Assembly: GCA_963942565.1 (NCBI GenBank)
Contig: OZ012691.1
Location: forward strand, 12,347,322 to 12,411,321
Direction: 5' to 3'
Origin: Maea johnstoni
Lineage: Eukaryota > Annelida > Polychaeta > Spionida > Magelonidae
Length of the DNA stretch: 64,000 bases
Within the stretch, counting starts at the first letter, position 1; each line of letters begins with the position of its first letter. The notes below the pieces were generated by a model. The model ran no database searches. It was not told the origin of the DNA and worked only from the letters and a program-made list of their open reading frames with translations. Both the position numbers and the translations under genes were made by a program. Below are positions 48,622 to 62,725 of the stretch, in pieces.

Positions 48622-48684
48622 TTCTTAAGCTATTGAGGCAGCAAGTTTAATCAGCTTTCGATATTGCATGTAATTCATCATCTG

Positions 48685-48830
48685 AAGTACCGTATTTGCC
48701 CGATTAAGTGCATGGTCCCAAATAAGCGCACCCCCCCCCCTATTTTTCACGGTTAGAGGGGGAATGGCTAGTGCAATTGTCATGAAAAACTCTTAAAAAC
48801 ATCCCCCCCCCCCCAAAAGAAGTAAGAAAA
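48685..48830. mobile_element. Possible MITE with C-runs
   Basis: CCGTATTTGCCCGATTAAGT then CCCAAATAAGCGCACCCCC and a second C run at 48804. This style of sequence is typical of dispersed DNA elements in invertebrates; ends are not defined. Confidence 0.4.
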
Positions 48831-48984
48831 GCAAAATCACATACCTTTCCTCTTGCATTGTCTGCAAACCAGCACTGAATTCCGCCATTTCAGCAGTTCC
48901 TTCGCGCTCTCACTGTTCATATTCGCCGCATGATCGTACTATTGACCAATAAACAATCTTTTCAAATGCTGCGAACGTCTGTAA

Positions 48985-49283
48985 CAACACCAAATGTAAT
49001 AACTTACACCAAATGTAATACCAACCACAAATGTAATAAAAAATTTACACCAAATGTAATACCAACCACAAATGTAATAAAAAATTTACACCAAATGTAA
49101 TATCAACCGTAAATGTAATAAAAAAATTACACCAAATGTAATATCAACCACAAATGTAATAAAAAATTTACACCAAATGTAATAACTGACCGTACGAACA
49201 GTCAACCACAAATGTAATAAAAAAATTACACCAAATGTAATATCAACCACAAATGTAATAAAAAAATTTACACCAAATGTAAT
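48985..49283. repeat. ~41-bp tandem array of CAAATGTAATA
   Basis: The 11-mer CAAATGTAATA recurs more than a dozen times in alternating contexts (TTACAC- and CAACCA- before it), giving a two-part unit of about 41 bp with small indels. Confidence 0.95.
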
Positions 49284-49599
49284 AAGTTTCAATGAAGTAT
49301 ATGTCCATGCAGCAATATATCTTAACAAATATAACTAGTAGTCCGGCACAGAAAGCTGGATTTTGGGCTGAACCTTTTCTTTTAGATATAGTTTTTTTTA
49401 ACTGATTCTGGTAGCCAAGGGTACCCACTTAAAGAATCTGCCGGGTGTCGGGCTGGCACCCTTGGGCTTTTGAGATATTGACCCATCTTTGCCACCCCCC
49501 ATGGTACATAAAATGGACAAATTGGGCTTTCTCCGGTTTTGGTTGATCCAGATATTGAAATCTATGAGACTTACAGACCAATAACGTTACATAGGCTCA

Positions 49600-50278
49600 A
49601 TTTAGATAGCAAATAGATAAACGTTTTTATTTGAACATCCATAGGTACATTTATTGCTGAGAACAGGGGTCAAGAAGTAGGTTATTTAGATAGTATATAC
49701 CAATTTTCGCGTGATTTTGCTAATACTTGAGCATCATTAAATCACAATAGAAGAGTCCGTAACTATTCTACTTCTAAATATGACTTATTCAGGTAGCAAA
49801 TAAATTGACATTTGTATTTGACGAACGTAAGGTGCCCGCTATGCTGAGAACAGGGGTCAAAAAGCAGGTCACTTACCTACAATGTGCGATTTTCACCTGC
49901 ATTTTGAACAGCATTATATCGACTTATCTAAAACTTTCATTATTCTTGTTCTAACTAATGACTTATTTAGGTAGCAAATAGATAAATATTTGTACTCGGA
50001 CAACTGTAGGTTACTGTACCCGCACTGCTAAGAACGGGAATTAAGCCACTTAGCTAAAATGACGATTGTCGCATGCAGTTTACTCCTTTTTGAACAGCGT
50101 TATATTGACATGTATACTTTTCAGTATTTTCGTTCTAAATATGACTTATTTAGGTAGCAAATAAATTGACGATTATAGGTGGACAACTGTAGGTACTCGC
50201 ACTGCTAAGAACAGGGGACAGAAATTAGGTCACTTAACTAAAATGTGCAATTTTCGCTTTCATTTTGCTCTTTTTGAA
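49600..50278. repeat. ~183-bp tandem repeat, four diverged units
   Basis: TAGCAAATA starts recur at 49608, 49795, 49973 and 50156 (spacing 187, 178, 183). Shared text: GCTGAGAACAGGGGTCAA or CTGCTAAGAACAGGGG, and AATGTGCRATTTTC. Divergence by eye is moderate. Confidence 0.9.
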
Positions 50279-50710
50279 GACCGAGTCTGGACAGTTATTG
50301 GTAATAATTCACTATCCACCTCTGTGGAAAAGAAAAGTTGTAAAAAAGCTGATTTTTTAGGGGCCATTATTCTCTTTGCAGGGTCAGTAAATGCTTCCCT
50401 AAATATATATATATGCCCAAAAGTTTTGAAAAATTTAGGTCCAATTTGTTTGCAGTTATTCATTTTCAAAAGCCAGAGGGCATATATGCTCTGAGATGTA
50501 TTATCAGGGCAATCCTGCAAGCAAAATTGGTAATTTAGAATTAGATCACTAGTTTATCTAATGACAAATTTCATTTTTAAAATGTGTCATTGAAGAAAAC
50601 TACTGAGGATCAAGAGAATAATGGCCCCTTAAAAAATCAGCTTTTTTACAACTTTTCTTTTCCACAGAGGTGGATAGTGAATTATTACCAATAACTGTCC
50701 AGACTCGGTC
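50279..50710. repeat. Inverted repeat, 98-bp arms and 235-bp loop
   Basis: Left arm 50279-50376 (GACCGAGTCTGGACAGTTAT...) and right arm 50612-50710 are nearly perfect reverse complements. The left arm begins exactly where the 183-bp array ends. Confidence 0.95.
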
Positions 50711-50904
50711 TGGAAGACGTGCAGGAGCATTTGCTGCATTACAATTCTGTTGAAATCCTACTTTCAGGCCAGGGTAAATACATAACAAGCATTGATGTGT
50801 AAAGTTGTAAATGGCCATGACCTTGTTAGTTGTGTGTCTGTAGTCAAATATACTTCTGAAATAAATTATGCATGAGACTCAGAATAGAAAACAGTGTTTG
50901 TCTG

Positions 50905-51080
50905 GTGTGCGTGTAGCGAGGGGGGGGGACGTTGAAATTTTTTTAAGGAGTGAGGGGGGGGGGGGGGGGGGGGGCCTGAAAACTTTTGGCAGCCTCAGGG
51001 GGGGCCAGTGAATTTTTTTTTGGAAATTGTTTAGTTTCAACCCAGGCCCCCCCGCCGATAATTTCTGAAGACTCCCTAAA
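50905..51080. repeat. G-run repeat, family member 1
   Basis: Several G runs (longest ~24) followed by GTTTCAACCCAGGCCCCCC and CGATAATTTCTGAAGACTCC, shared with 52228-52366. Confidence 0.8.
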
Positions 51081-51840
51081 CTAGTACGAAATATCTCAGG
51101 ATACAAATTTTCATACTGAAAAAAGAGATTTGGTCATTTGCTTTAGTATATTACAAGTGTTTTAAAGGGTATAAAACAGCGACTTTCATCTCTGAGATTG
51201 AACTCCCCATGGGATTGAGCTGCTATTATTGGGTCACCGATGTCAGGCATCCATTGTTTGTTGGTATGATACAACAAATATGACTCACTGTGGGGTGGAA
51301 TATTTGTATAATGTGTCCTGCCACACAGGACATAGTACACCTGTAAAGCTGGTATTCCCATATTGTTACATAATGATCCTACGGTACTATTTTTACCTGT
51401 TATATCATGTTTCCTTTGATTATATCTGTTGATTATATTTGTGATTTCCAACTTATCAAAGTATGCTTTTGTAACTATGAAGTCAAAGTTATAGTCCATA
51501 AACATACATACACACGAGCTGATGCCTTTGAAATTATCTTTGAAATAAGAATTTCAATTGTTGTCACTTTTTCTGCCATATTCAGGACTATAGTCCGTCT
51601 GATTCTGATTTTGGAAACCGCTTTTTCCATTTTTTTTGTAACTAAATGCTTGAGTGTTTGTATTATTGCAAAGGCAGATAACTAGTACTACTGATCTACC
51701 TTTGATTAGTGGCAATGGGCAAATTTTACAATGAGATCAGTCACATAATGAGCAAAATCAACATTTTGCGGAAACTCCAAGTTGATACAAAAAATGTATA
51801 CATAAGAAAAGGGTTAAAACACACATTAAGGGATACTTGG
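51081..51840. other. Spacer with no recognised feature
   Basis: AT-rich; a 120-codon open frame on the minus strand (51143-51505) has no recognisable family and was not called. Confidence 0.4.
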
Positions 51841-51847
51841 CAAATGT

Positions 51848-51998
51848 AGATCCCCTTTATTCTGCTGTGGGCTCCTAGATCTTTCAAACTAAGGGCCCTA
51901 AATTGTATGTATAATACCCAGAAAATTCTGTGTTTGACCACTAATTTTTGTCAAAAGACCTCTTCGGGCCCCTAGTCTGAAATCTAAGTGTCAGACCC
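51848..51998. mobile_element. Truncated hAT-C MITE
   Basis: TGCTGTGGGCTCCTAGATC through TCTAAGTGTCAGACCCTG; the CAGGGTTCGAC end is missing. Confidence 0.78.
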
Positions 51999-52227
51999 TG
52001 GAGGGTCAAAGCACGTCTGTCCCCACGGGCAGGTTATGCAATACCTGAATGACAATTGTTGTTCAATAATTTATGAAAATGATTGCAAAATAAAGATGTG
52101 AAACATGTTTAAAGTGGTTATTGAATTTTAAATCAGAATGCCCTTTAGTTTGGTTGTTTAAAGATGAGAAATCAAACTTTGGTATTTAATTCATATTACC
52201 CATCTTATCGGGTAAAAAATATTTCAC

Positions 52228-52366
52228 CGCCCCCCCCCCCCCCCCCCCCCCCTAGACCATTCAAAAATTTTCACCGGCCCCCCCCCCTTGAGTCTTGAAA
52301 AATTTTCCACCGGCCCCCCCTGTTTCAACCCAGGCCCCCCCTGCCGATAATTTCTGAAGACTCCCT
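52228..52366. repeat. C-run repeat, family member 2
   Basis: A ~24-base C run, then CACCGGCCCCCC twice and TTTCAACCCAGGCCCCCC, CGATAATTTCTGAAGACTCC as at 51030-51075. Confidence 0.8.
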
Positions 52367-52741
52367 TACCCTTACAGAACCCCCCTTCAATCACTAGCTT
52401 TCGATTTGTTTAACACCTTCTCCTAGCAGATAACTATGATTAGGGGTTTCAATATACATTTCCATATCACTGGTCAACTGTAAGCTCACATGACATGTAC
52501 CATGTGACAAGCATTTAAATTACCAAAAGAATGAGAGTTTAGTGTCAGAAATTTCTAATATGTATAAGATACATTGTTGATTTATGCAAATTATATTTTA
52601 CCCATGCTGAGATTATGCAAATCTTCAAAGAAATACTTGCGTTGAAAGACATTGTTGTGATCTGAAGCACCTAACTACCTCTGGATACAAGTTTCATTAC
52701 TCAACAATGATATTTGGTTGCTGAGATATAGTCATATAGCA

Positions 52742-52872
52742 ACCCGGCGACAACCACTGCCTAACCCTTCGTCACTGACAACTTTCTCACTAGTTCTGGC
52801 TGGGAATCAAACCCGTGCTGTGGTGAGCCATACCTAGCAGTCAGTGGCAAAGCCCGCAGCTCTGATGGCTAC
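52742..52872 (-). mobile_element. tRNA-derived SINE
   Basis: On the minus strand: GGGTTTGATTCCCAGCC (B-box-like), GTGAGAAAGTTG, GGGTTAGGCAGTGGTTGTCG, CCGGG, parallel to the copy at 2150. The 3' part is truncated. Confidence 0.68.
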
Positions 52873-53463
52873 CAAACAAAAGGAAGACACAGCTGTTTGC
52901 CCAAACAAACTTTTCTAAAGAATGATCTTTTATAACTAGACAGCCATTTTACTCAGCTCTGATGGGTTTGAAAAATTGAGAAATATGATTCTTTGTTTGG
53001 CATAGGTCAACAACATATTTTATGTTTTGATGAAAACACGGCTGACATGATGACAAATTCAAAGCTTTATTTTTGAAATACATGCCCTGCGGTGAGGCTG
53101 CTGGCAGTAAAATTGCATTCAGAGGATAGAGGAACATCGAGTGAAAAATATGAGATATTAAAAATCTAACATTTGTCAGTGCTAGGACAACATTAGAAAA
53201 AACTATATGGAACCAATCATCTTTAATCGTCGGTTGATCTGGGACGAGAAATCAACGATGATATCTAAACCCATTCCCATCCCTAGAGGTTACTTTGTCC
53301 TGCTATGTACACGTTAAGTCTCTCACTACAGTTACCAAAACGGCCCTATCCTCAAGGTACATGTAATATCTCTCTAATGAAGGTATACTTAGGGGAATTT
53401 CTAATGGGGGAAATGAAAAAATAAAACAAAACAACAACTCTTAATTTATGAATATATACTTAA

Positions 53464-54486
53464 AGGGCAAATGCACCATCAGAAAGATTTGGGTTAAAAA
53501 TGATCTTTTACATGTCACCTTTCAAATAAGACCTCCCCCGAACCTGTCCTCTTCAGCACTACTCAGTTATAGCTTACAGAAGTTCAGCAAGCAACAGTCC
53601 TGAGGCAGCTATACAGGGCCTCCATGCATCCCAAGATGCACTCTGTTTTTGACACCTTCTAAGCACCAGCCTGTGTCACTAGTGCTTCATAGATAGCAGT
53701 AGCAGAAAAGCCTGCATGGCTTTCCCTTTCTTGCTAATTTTTATTCCTGGCTCATCCCTGATCACAATTTTTGGAAGCAAATAAAACTTCAAGAAGTAAA
53801 ACTTACATAGTATGGCATAATTGAGCGATTCAGGAATTTGGAGGAATGGAAATATCTGACTCACCTAGGGAACTTCTCCCTTAGACCCACATGATCCTTT
53901 ACTCAATGGTGCCAGGTTCTTTACTCAAAGATAGCATCTTGATAACAGGAAGTGAAGGAATACACCTACTAAGAAGTCCTACACTATTCCCATGAGTAAC
54001 TGCTAACTGACACAAGTGTTGCAATTTCCTGTAAGTGATTAGCACAAACTGATTTCATAGCAATTAGGAAGTAATGGTTTCTACCCAACAATAAGCTACA
54101 AATCAAAGACAAGCCACATAGTATAACTTCCAAGGATTGTTGGAATATACAATAGGAAATTGAAGAAGTTCAATCTTTGGGAATTGTGTCAACTTATTGA
54201 AAGCCAGTAATGAAAATCTAAGCAGGAAACGGGAGCCCAGCCCCCTATTACTGCTATCTCTTAAGCACTAGTGACACAGGCTGGTGCTTAGAAGGTGTCA
54301 AAAACAGAGTGCATCTTGGGATGCATGGAGGCCCTGTATAGCTGCCTCAGGACTGTTGCTTGCTGAACTTCTGTAAGCTATAACCGAGTAGTGCTGAAGA
54401 GGACAGGTTCGGGGGAGGTCTTATTTGAAAGGTGACATGTATACGCTCATTTTGAACCTAAATCATTCTGATGGTGCATTTGCCCT
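53464..54486. mobile_element. 1-kb fold-back element with ~250-bp inverted ends
   Basis: AGGGCAAATGCACCATCAGA begins the left arm; the reverse complement ends the right arm at 54486. TTAA flanks both sides (53460-53463, 54487-54490). Arms extend inward to about 53715 and 54240 (CTGTGTCACTAGTGCTT). The middle ~530 bp is unrelated AT-rich sequence. A TTAA target fits piggyBac or Kolobok types, but superfamily is undecided. Confidence 0.9.
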
Positions 54487-54629
54487 TTAATCAAGGCTAA
54501 AACTAAATCGAGTGGAGAAGATTCAGCAGGGAACCACAGACTCCTCCCTGATAATGTGCTTTGACATAAAGGGGAACTAGAAAAATTACACATCCAGCGG
54601 ACGATAACCTTGAAATTTCTCTTAATGGC

Positions 54630-55500
54630 AAAAAATATCAGAGCATTCAGATATGCCTGCGACCACACACTTGCACCTACCTAACCTATGTATCAATAGT
54701 TCAAAAGACTGGCAAATAGATATACCATTGATAAATAAGACATTAAACCAGTTGTAATGAAAAGATGAGAGGTGATGTCTGTTTATGATGTCAATCATAA
54801 TTAATTCTTATCATTTTTACTCAAAACTATTTTCGTTTGGCAATATCCATAATTTCGAAGTTAGAGTATGACAAAGCATATGTCATTTGCAAGTTTGCAT
54901 ACGCCCTAGCTTCGTTCATCCTAGTGAAAGATATTCTCCATGGATTCTTGTCATTCAGTACCATTAACTTATTTGTTTTTAACTTTTTTGAGCTAAAAGT
55001 ATTAATGCGGGTAGGGTAGTGGAGGAAACACAGAGGTATAAGCCTATTGTACTTAAATACTAATATTAGTCTCTAATGTATTATTTTATTTTATACCATA
55101 GGGCTTGACTCTCTCGCGGCAATAATGCAATTTGTAACTATATTGAAATACATTATTCTGTCTAGCATAGTTGACCAACTTTTTGCAATACATTAATCTG
55201 ACCAACTTTTAACTTTTGCAAGTTATTTGATTGAATAAAAGTGTTCAACTATAGCTTTATCAAGATAATAGATAATTTAGAATGTACCTATTTAAAGAAA
55301 GATTCTTTATTTTGCCACTACTCTTTACACATCAGTGGGTGACTTCCTATTTTGTTTTATAGCTGCTCATGTACATTAATTGACCAACGTTCTACACTTG
55401 TCATTCGTCGACCATGATTGGGCCACCTTTTTAAAAAATACTTTGCCAAATACCACGACATAAAAATCTATTTACATGTAGTTTGTCTTATAATAGTTTT
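54630..55500. repeat. Segmental duplication, copy 1
   Basis: Matches 56221-57060 in order: TATACCATTGATA, GTAATGAAAAGATG, GGGTAGGGTAGTGGAG, TTTGTAACTATATTG, GACCAACTTTTAACTTTTGC, TTATTTGATTGAATAAAAGT and GTGGGTGACTT. Offset about 1590 bp. No coding frame is shared. Confidence 0.85.
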
Positions 55501-56220
55501 CATCTTCGCGCTCAGTAGCTGATCATTGTTTTTATGTTATACTTTTTGGGTAAAATGTTTGAGTGAGTGCTTCATCTCTGTTAAATTGATGATTTTTATA
55601 AGATAAGCAATCTCTTAATTTCTTTAAATTTCACAGGTTGGTACTTTACAAAAACGGGGTATTGCTAATTATACGGACATGTCTAAGATCCTTATAACAT
55701 GTCAGCAATGCAATTCCGTCATATCTATTTTCTCATTCAATTGGCAAAAAGAAACTACTACTATAAAGAAGATATTGAATTGATTATTACACCGGCTGTA
55801 ATGAAAAGATGTGAGGTGTCCGTTTGTGATATGAATCATGCTCTTGCTAACATCGGATACTTTGTATATCCGGTGCTACATACTAGTATCTTGCCTGTGT
55901 GACCAACACCGGATATATCCGGTCTTTGGGTACGCTTGCACTTAGCCGAATAAAAACTACATAGGTCGATTAAGGGGTATTCAATCATACTAGATATCAA
56001 TGTTTTAGCTTTTCATATGTTTCTATTTCAGTTTGTGAAGCACATTATTGAAACAGCAATAGAAATTTGTGAAATCCTTTTGATTTGGTGGGTAGACCCA
56101 CACTATCCCTGGTCCCAGGAGATAGGTTCTCCCATATGGGGGTCTAGCATGACAAGGTTTAATACTTATCATATCTTTTCAAAACTATTTTTCGAATGGC
56201 AATTCTTTTAATGGCAACAA

Positions 56221-57060
56221 ATATCAAAGCATCCAGATATCCCTGCGACCGCACGTTTAGGGCTAACATACCTATGTATCAATAGGTCAAGAAGCTTGGC
56301 AAGCAGATATACCATTGATAGATACGATATTAAACCGGCTGTAATGAAAAGATGGGGGGGGGGGGGGGGCGCTGTCAGTATATGACATCACCCAAAATTA
56401 GAATCATTGATACTCAAGCTAAGAGTATTCTCGAGGGTAGGGTAGTGGAGAAAACAGGTATAAGTCCCTTGTACTTGAATATCAGTCTCTAATGCATTAT
56501 TCTACATGAACTGTGATCTAGCAGTTTGTAGCCTTTGCTTGCGCTGACGCGTAGGGATACTTCGAATCCGGCCAGTATTACATAGTGACGGGTGCCGGAG
56601 TAAACCATCTGCATATACTTATTATCCATTGCCATTCTCGTCACTCGCCCTGACCTGATGAGAAGACGGGAATTAGGTGAGAGAAGCTCGCAATCGGTGA
56701 CTGCGCTTGACTCTATCTTGGCAATTTGTAACTATATTGCAATACACTACTCTGCTTAGCCTAGCTGACCAACTTTTAACTTTTGCAAGTTATTTGATTG
56801 AATAAAAGTGTTCAACATTTATTAAAATAAAAAATAGTTTGGAATATAGCTATGGCAAGAAAGATTCGTTACTTTGCCACTTTGCAGAGATCCGCACTCT
56901 TTACAAGTCTGTGGGTGACTTTCAATTTATGTTTCATAGATGCTCATGAATATAAATTGACCATAATTCCACAGTGGTCGTTCGTTGACATTAATTGGGC
57001 CACATTTTCGAAAATTATTTACATTGCCTATACCAGAAAAATCCGTTTATGTGCAGTGTA
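56221..57060. repeat. Segmental duplication, copy 2
   Basis: Same block order as copy 1, with a 17-base G run at 56355 and an extra insert around 56540-56705 absent from copy 1. A third small piece (CCGGCTGTAATGAAAAGATG) lies at 55793. Confidence 0.85.
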
Positions 57061-57165
57061 GGAAAGGGGGTTGTTTTAAACTTTAACTGATTTTTGAGGG
57101 ATCAACATATATACCATGTTTGCAAGGCATCCCTGTAATTTTAGTATGGGTCATTTCCAATTCAC

Positions 57166-57170
<5 letters not shown>

Positions 57171-57238
<68 letters not shown>
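57171..57238. repeat. (GA)n microsatellite
   Basis: About 68 bp of GA. Confidence 0.98.
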
Positions 57239-57241
<3 letters not shown>

Positions 57242-57798
57242 CGTTTCATTTCATCTTTTATTCATATTCGAAGGTTGCACTATCAGACCTATGACGTCAG
57301 AGGTCTGCACACATCATTTCACCTTTCACAATCTGTTACAAGGATGGCAACAGGTGTTGTTTTTAAAGCTAATTCTATCTCTAGAGAATCGATTTAAGCT
57401 GTTGCTATGTGTATCTATCATGTCATATATTAACAAACCATGCTGCTACCCATTCATTTTGATTAACCTTTTTGTTCAGAATGTCAATCAATACGGCCAG
57501 GCCCCCCATGATTTATTACAAAAACTGTTTTCGCTGAGTACGTAACAAACATGCTGAGCTTAACGTCTTAGTCAATACCCTGTTTTTGGCGACTTCGCAT
57601 GTCCACAAAAATAAAACATATAGGGGTTTTCATGCATATTGAGAAGGGTGAGTTCGTTTAAATCTGGGTAATGGGTAATAGCGACTTTTCTTGAGGTCAA
57701 AATCATTCACTCCTTAATTCATTGGTTATAGCAACAGATGAGTGTGAAAATGTCTTATTACGAGCGAAGTATCCTGGACGTAATACTATAGGCTTTAA

Positions 57799-57955
57799 CC
57801 CTTTCAATATTGAGGCTACTTTCGTCCAAAGCACAAGAATGCAAAGATTTTTGAAAAACATCTAATCCCTGTCATGTTGGTATTCATTGGATAGCTCTCG
57901 CTGAGTACTTTCAGATGAGTACCCATAATCCAGGGTTTCAGTCATAGACTAAGGG
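57799..57955. mobile_element. pB-1 MITE, internally deleted
   Basis: A 157-bp copy flanked by TTAA (57795-57798, 57956-57959): CCCTTTCAATATTGAGGC to TAGACTAAGGG. Confidence 0.88.
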
Positions 57956-57959
57956 TTAA

Positions 57960-60194
<2,235 letters not shown>

Positions 60195-60400
60195 TGTCCT
60201 TATGGACAAATGCTTGCCGTCTCTCACGAATGCCCCAGGTTAAATCCAAACCTGGGCATATGAGACAATTGCCAGTGATTTAGGTTTAGGCGGTACTTTT
60301 CGCCGGGTACTCCCATTTCCTCTATCACTTACAACTGGGCAGTCACGACTAAGACAAAAATTCGGAGTAAAAGTGGCGATAATCAAAATTCTTAATTCCG
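60195..60400 (+). mobile_element. tRNA-derived SINE
   Basis: GCATATGAGACAATTGCCAG, GGTTTAGGCGGTACTTTTCG, CCGGGTACTCCCATTTCCTC and TCACTTACAACTGGGCAGTC match the copy at 2150. The B-box region (CAGGTTAAATCCAAA) is eroded. Confidence 0.68.
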
Positions 60401-61008
60401 CCCTTGTGCACTGCAGACGTGTTAGCTCACTAGAAATGCGTATAAAGAAAAGCTTAGTTCATTGAACATCTGAGTAATTAAACAGTAAACACTAACCATC
60501 CCTCATTCATCTAATAAACATGCAAAAGGTGTTCCATTTGCTTCAGGTAGACAGAGCCAATTAAAATTGGATATTTCTCTGAACCAGCGATTTAAAAGAT
60601 AATAGGTTTAAAACCTGCAGGGTATAAAAATGATATTTCTGATAATGAGCTAAATATAATTGGCGGCCTTGGGAACCTGTCGAGAAGACTATTTTCATCA
60701 CCTTATATAGAAGGAAAATGTAATACTTTCTCACTTAGAAAAGGGAAACATCAATACACATGGCCCTCTTATACTAGGTCAAAGCTATAAGGAGGATTGC
60801 ACTAATCACGAAAAAAGCTCCACGTGGAATTCTGAAATTTCGAAATTTGACGATAATTTTTCTGCCATATTACGACTAATTTGCGGCAGGCTGAAATAAC
60901 TGGCATTACTTTGAGATACGCTCTCTATGTGTCCTCTATTCCCTCAAACATTTCGTGATGTAATGCGGAGGCTAAGAGCCAAAAGTTGGGTCAATCGTTC
61001 ACTTTTTT

Positions 61009-62725
61009 GACAAAAGTGTGAAAATTGGCACAGTTGTACTTTGGACAATGGAGAATCATTTAAAGCCGGGTACCCACTCAGGTTGCCATGGTAACCAGCG
61101 CCATATTGGATTTCAAAATGGCCGCCACAAAAATCTGTTTTTCTTCATATCTCAGCCTTAACGTATGGTAAAAACAAGATCTAAGTGTCTAAATCCATGT
61201 TTTCTGGGTTGTAGAATCAATTTATGACATATTTAGGACCCTAAGATGTCAGCCATCTTGAATTCCAAGATGGCCGACAGGATAAATCTAATTTTTTTCC
61301 TAACATTTTTTATTTAATTCTTGCCAAATATGATTTTATCTCTCTGTTTATTCTTAGAAATGCTATTTTTATTTCAAAATGTGTTATTTTGGGAAATAAG
61401 TGTCTTCTGAGGATGTCAATCCTGACTTTGTTCAACAAAGTAATGAGTTTTATGAGGTTATTATGTGTTGTGTTTTGATAATGCTCTGATGCAAAAAATG
61501 GCATAAAAAAGACCTAACTCACCATTGCTGTAAGCTTGACCAGCAACATGTAAAGATTTACTTACTGGCATTGCTTCATATCATATCTTCATATCATATT
61601 GCTTCATCTTCATATCTCAGCCTTAAAGTATGATAGAAACAAGATCTAAGTGTCTGAAACCATGTTTTATGGGTTGTAGAATCCATTTATGACATATTTA
61701 GGTCCCTTAGATGTCAGCTATCTTGAAATTCCAAGATGGCCGACAGCAGAAATCTTTATTTTGCCCTGATACATTTGATTTGATTCATGCCAAATATGAT
61801 CTTATTTCTCTGTTTTGTTCTTAGAAATGCTATTTTTATGTCAGAATATATTATTTGGGAAAATGAGTGTCTTCTGAGGATGTCAATCCTGACTTTGTTC
61901 ATGAAAGTAATGAGATTTAGGAGGTTATTGTGTTGTGCTTTGGAAATTGCTGTGATGCAAAAAATGGCATAAAAATGTCCTAACTCACCACTGCTGAAAG
62001 CTTGACAAGCAACATTTGAAGATTTACAGGCATTGCTATCTTTTACTAAAAAAAAAGTTATTAAAATTGGCACGGTTGTACTTTGGACCATGTAGAATCA
62101 TTTGAAGTCAGGTACCCGCCCAGGTTACCATGGTAACCAGCGCCAGATTGGATTTCAAAATGGCCACCACTAAAATATGTTTTTCTTCATATCTCAGCCT
62201 AAAAGTATGGTAAAAACAAGATTTAAGTGTCTAGTACCATGTTTTATGGGTCAAAGAATCCATTTATGACATATATAGAACCCTAACATGCCAGCCATAT
62301 TGGATTCCAAGATGGCCGACAGCAATCTTTATTTTCTTCATATTTCTTATTTGATTCACGCCAAATATGACTTTATTTTCTCTGATTCTCCTAAGAAATG
62401 TTATTTCCATTTCAAAATTTATTATTTGGGAAAGTCAGTGTTTTCTGAGGATGTCTATCCTGACTTTGTTCATCAAGGTAATGAGATTGATAAGGCTATT
62501 GTGTTGAGCTTTGGAAAATGCTCTGATGCAAAAACTTGCATAGAAATGTCCACCACTGTAGTAAACTTGACCAGCAACATTTGAAGATTTACCAAGCATT
62601 GCCATTTTCTTAAAAAAAGAAAGTTATTGAAGTCGGGACAGTTGTACTTTGGACCATCTAGAATCGTTTAAAGTCAGGTACCCACCCAGGATGCTATGGT
62701 AAACAGCACCTTTGGCCTCATAGAA
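61009..62725. repeat. ~577-bp tandem array with RFX- and YY1-like motifs
   Basis: CTTCATATCTCAGCC occurs at 61143, 61608 and 62185 (second unit shortened at its start; full spacing 577); a fourth partial unit begins near 62615. Full units carry GGTTGCCATGGTAACC (61081) or the perfect palindrome GGTTACCATGGTAACC (62123), AAAATGGCCGCC-type and CCAAGATGGCCGACAG motifs. Confidence 0.92.

Noticed and set aside
48985-49283. Regular repeats suggesting a CRISPR array
   Set aside because: A eukaryotic tandem array with near-identical 'spacers'; it is a minisatellite.
51143-51505. 120-codon minus-strand open frame
   Set aside because: No start context, splice signals or family resemblance; length is possible by chance.
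56540-56600. TTCGAATCC as a tRNA T-arm
   Set aside because: No A box, acceptor stem or cloverleaf could be folded around it.
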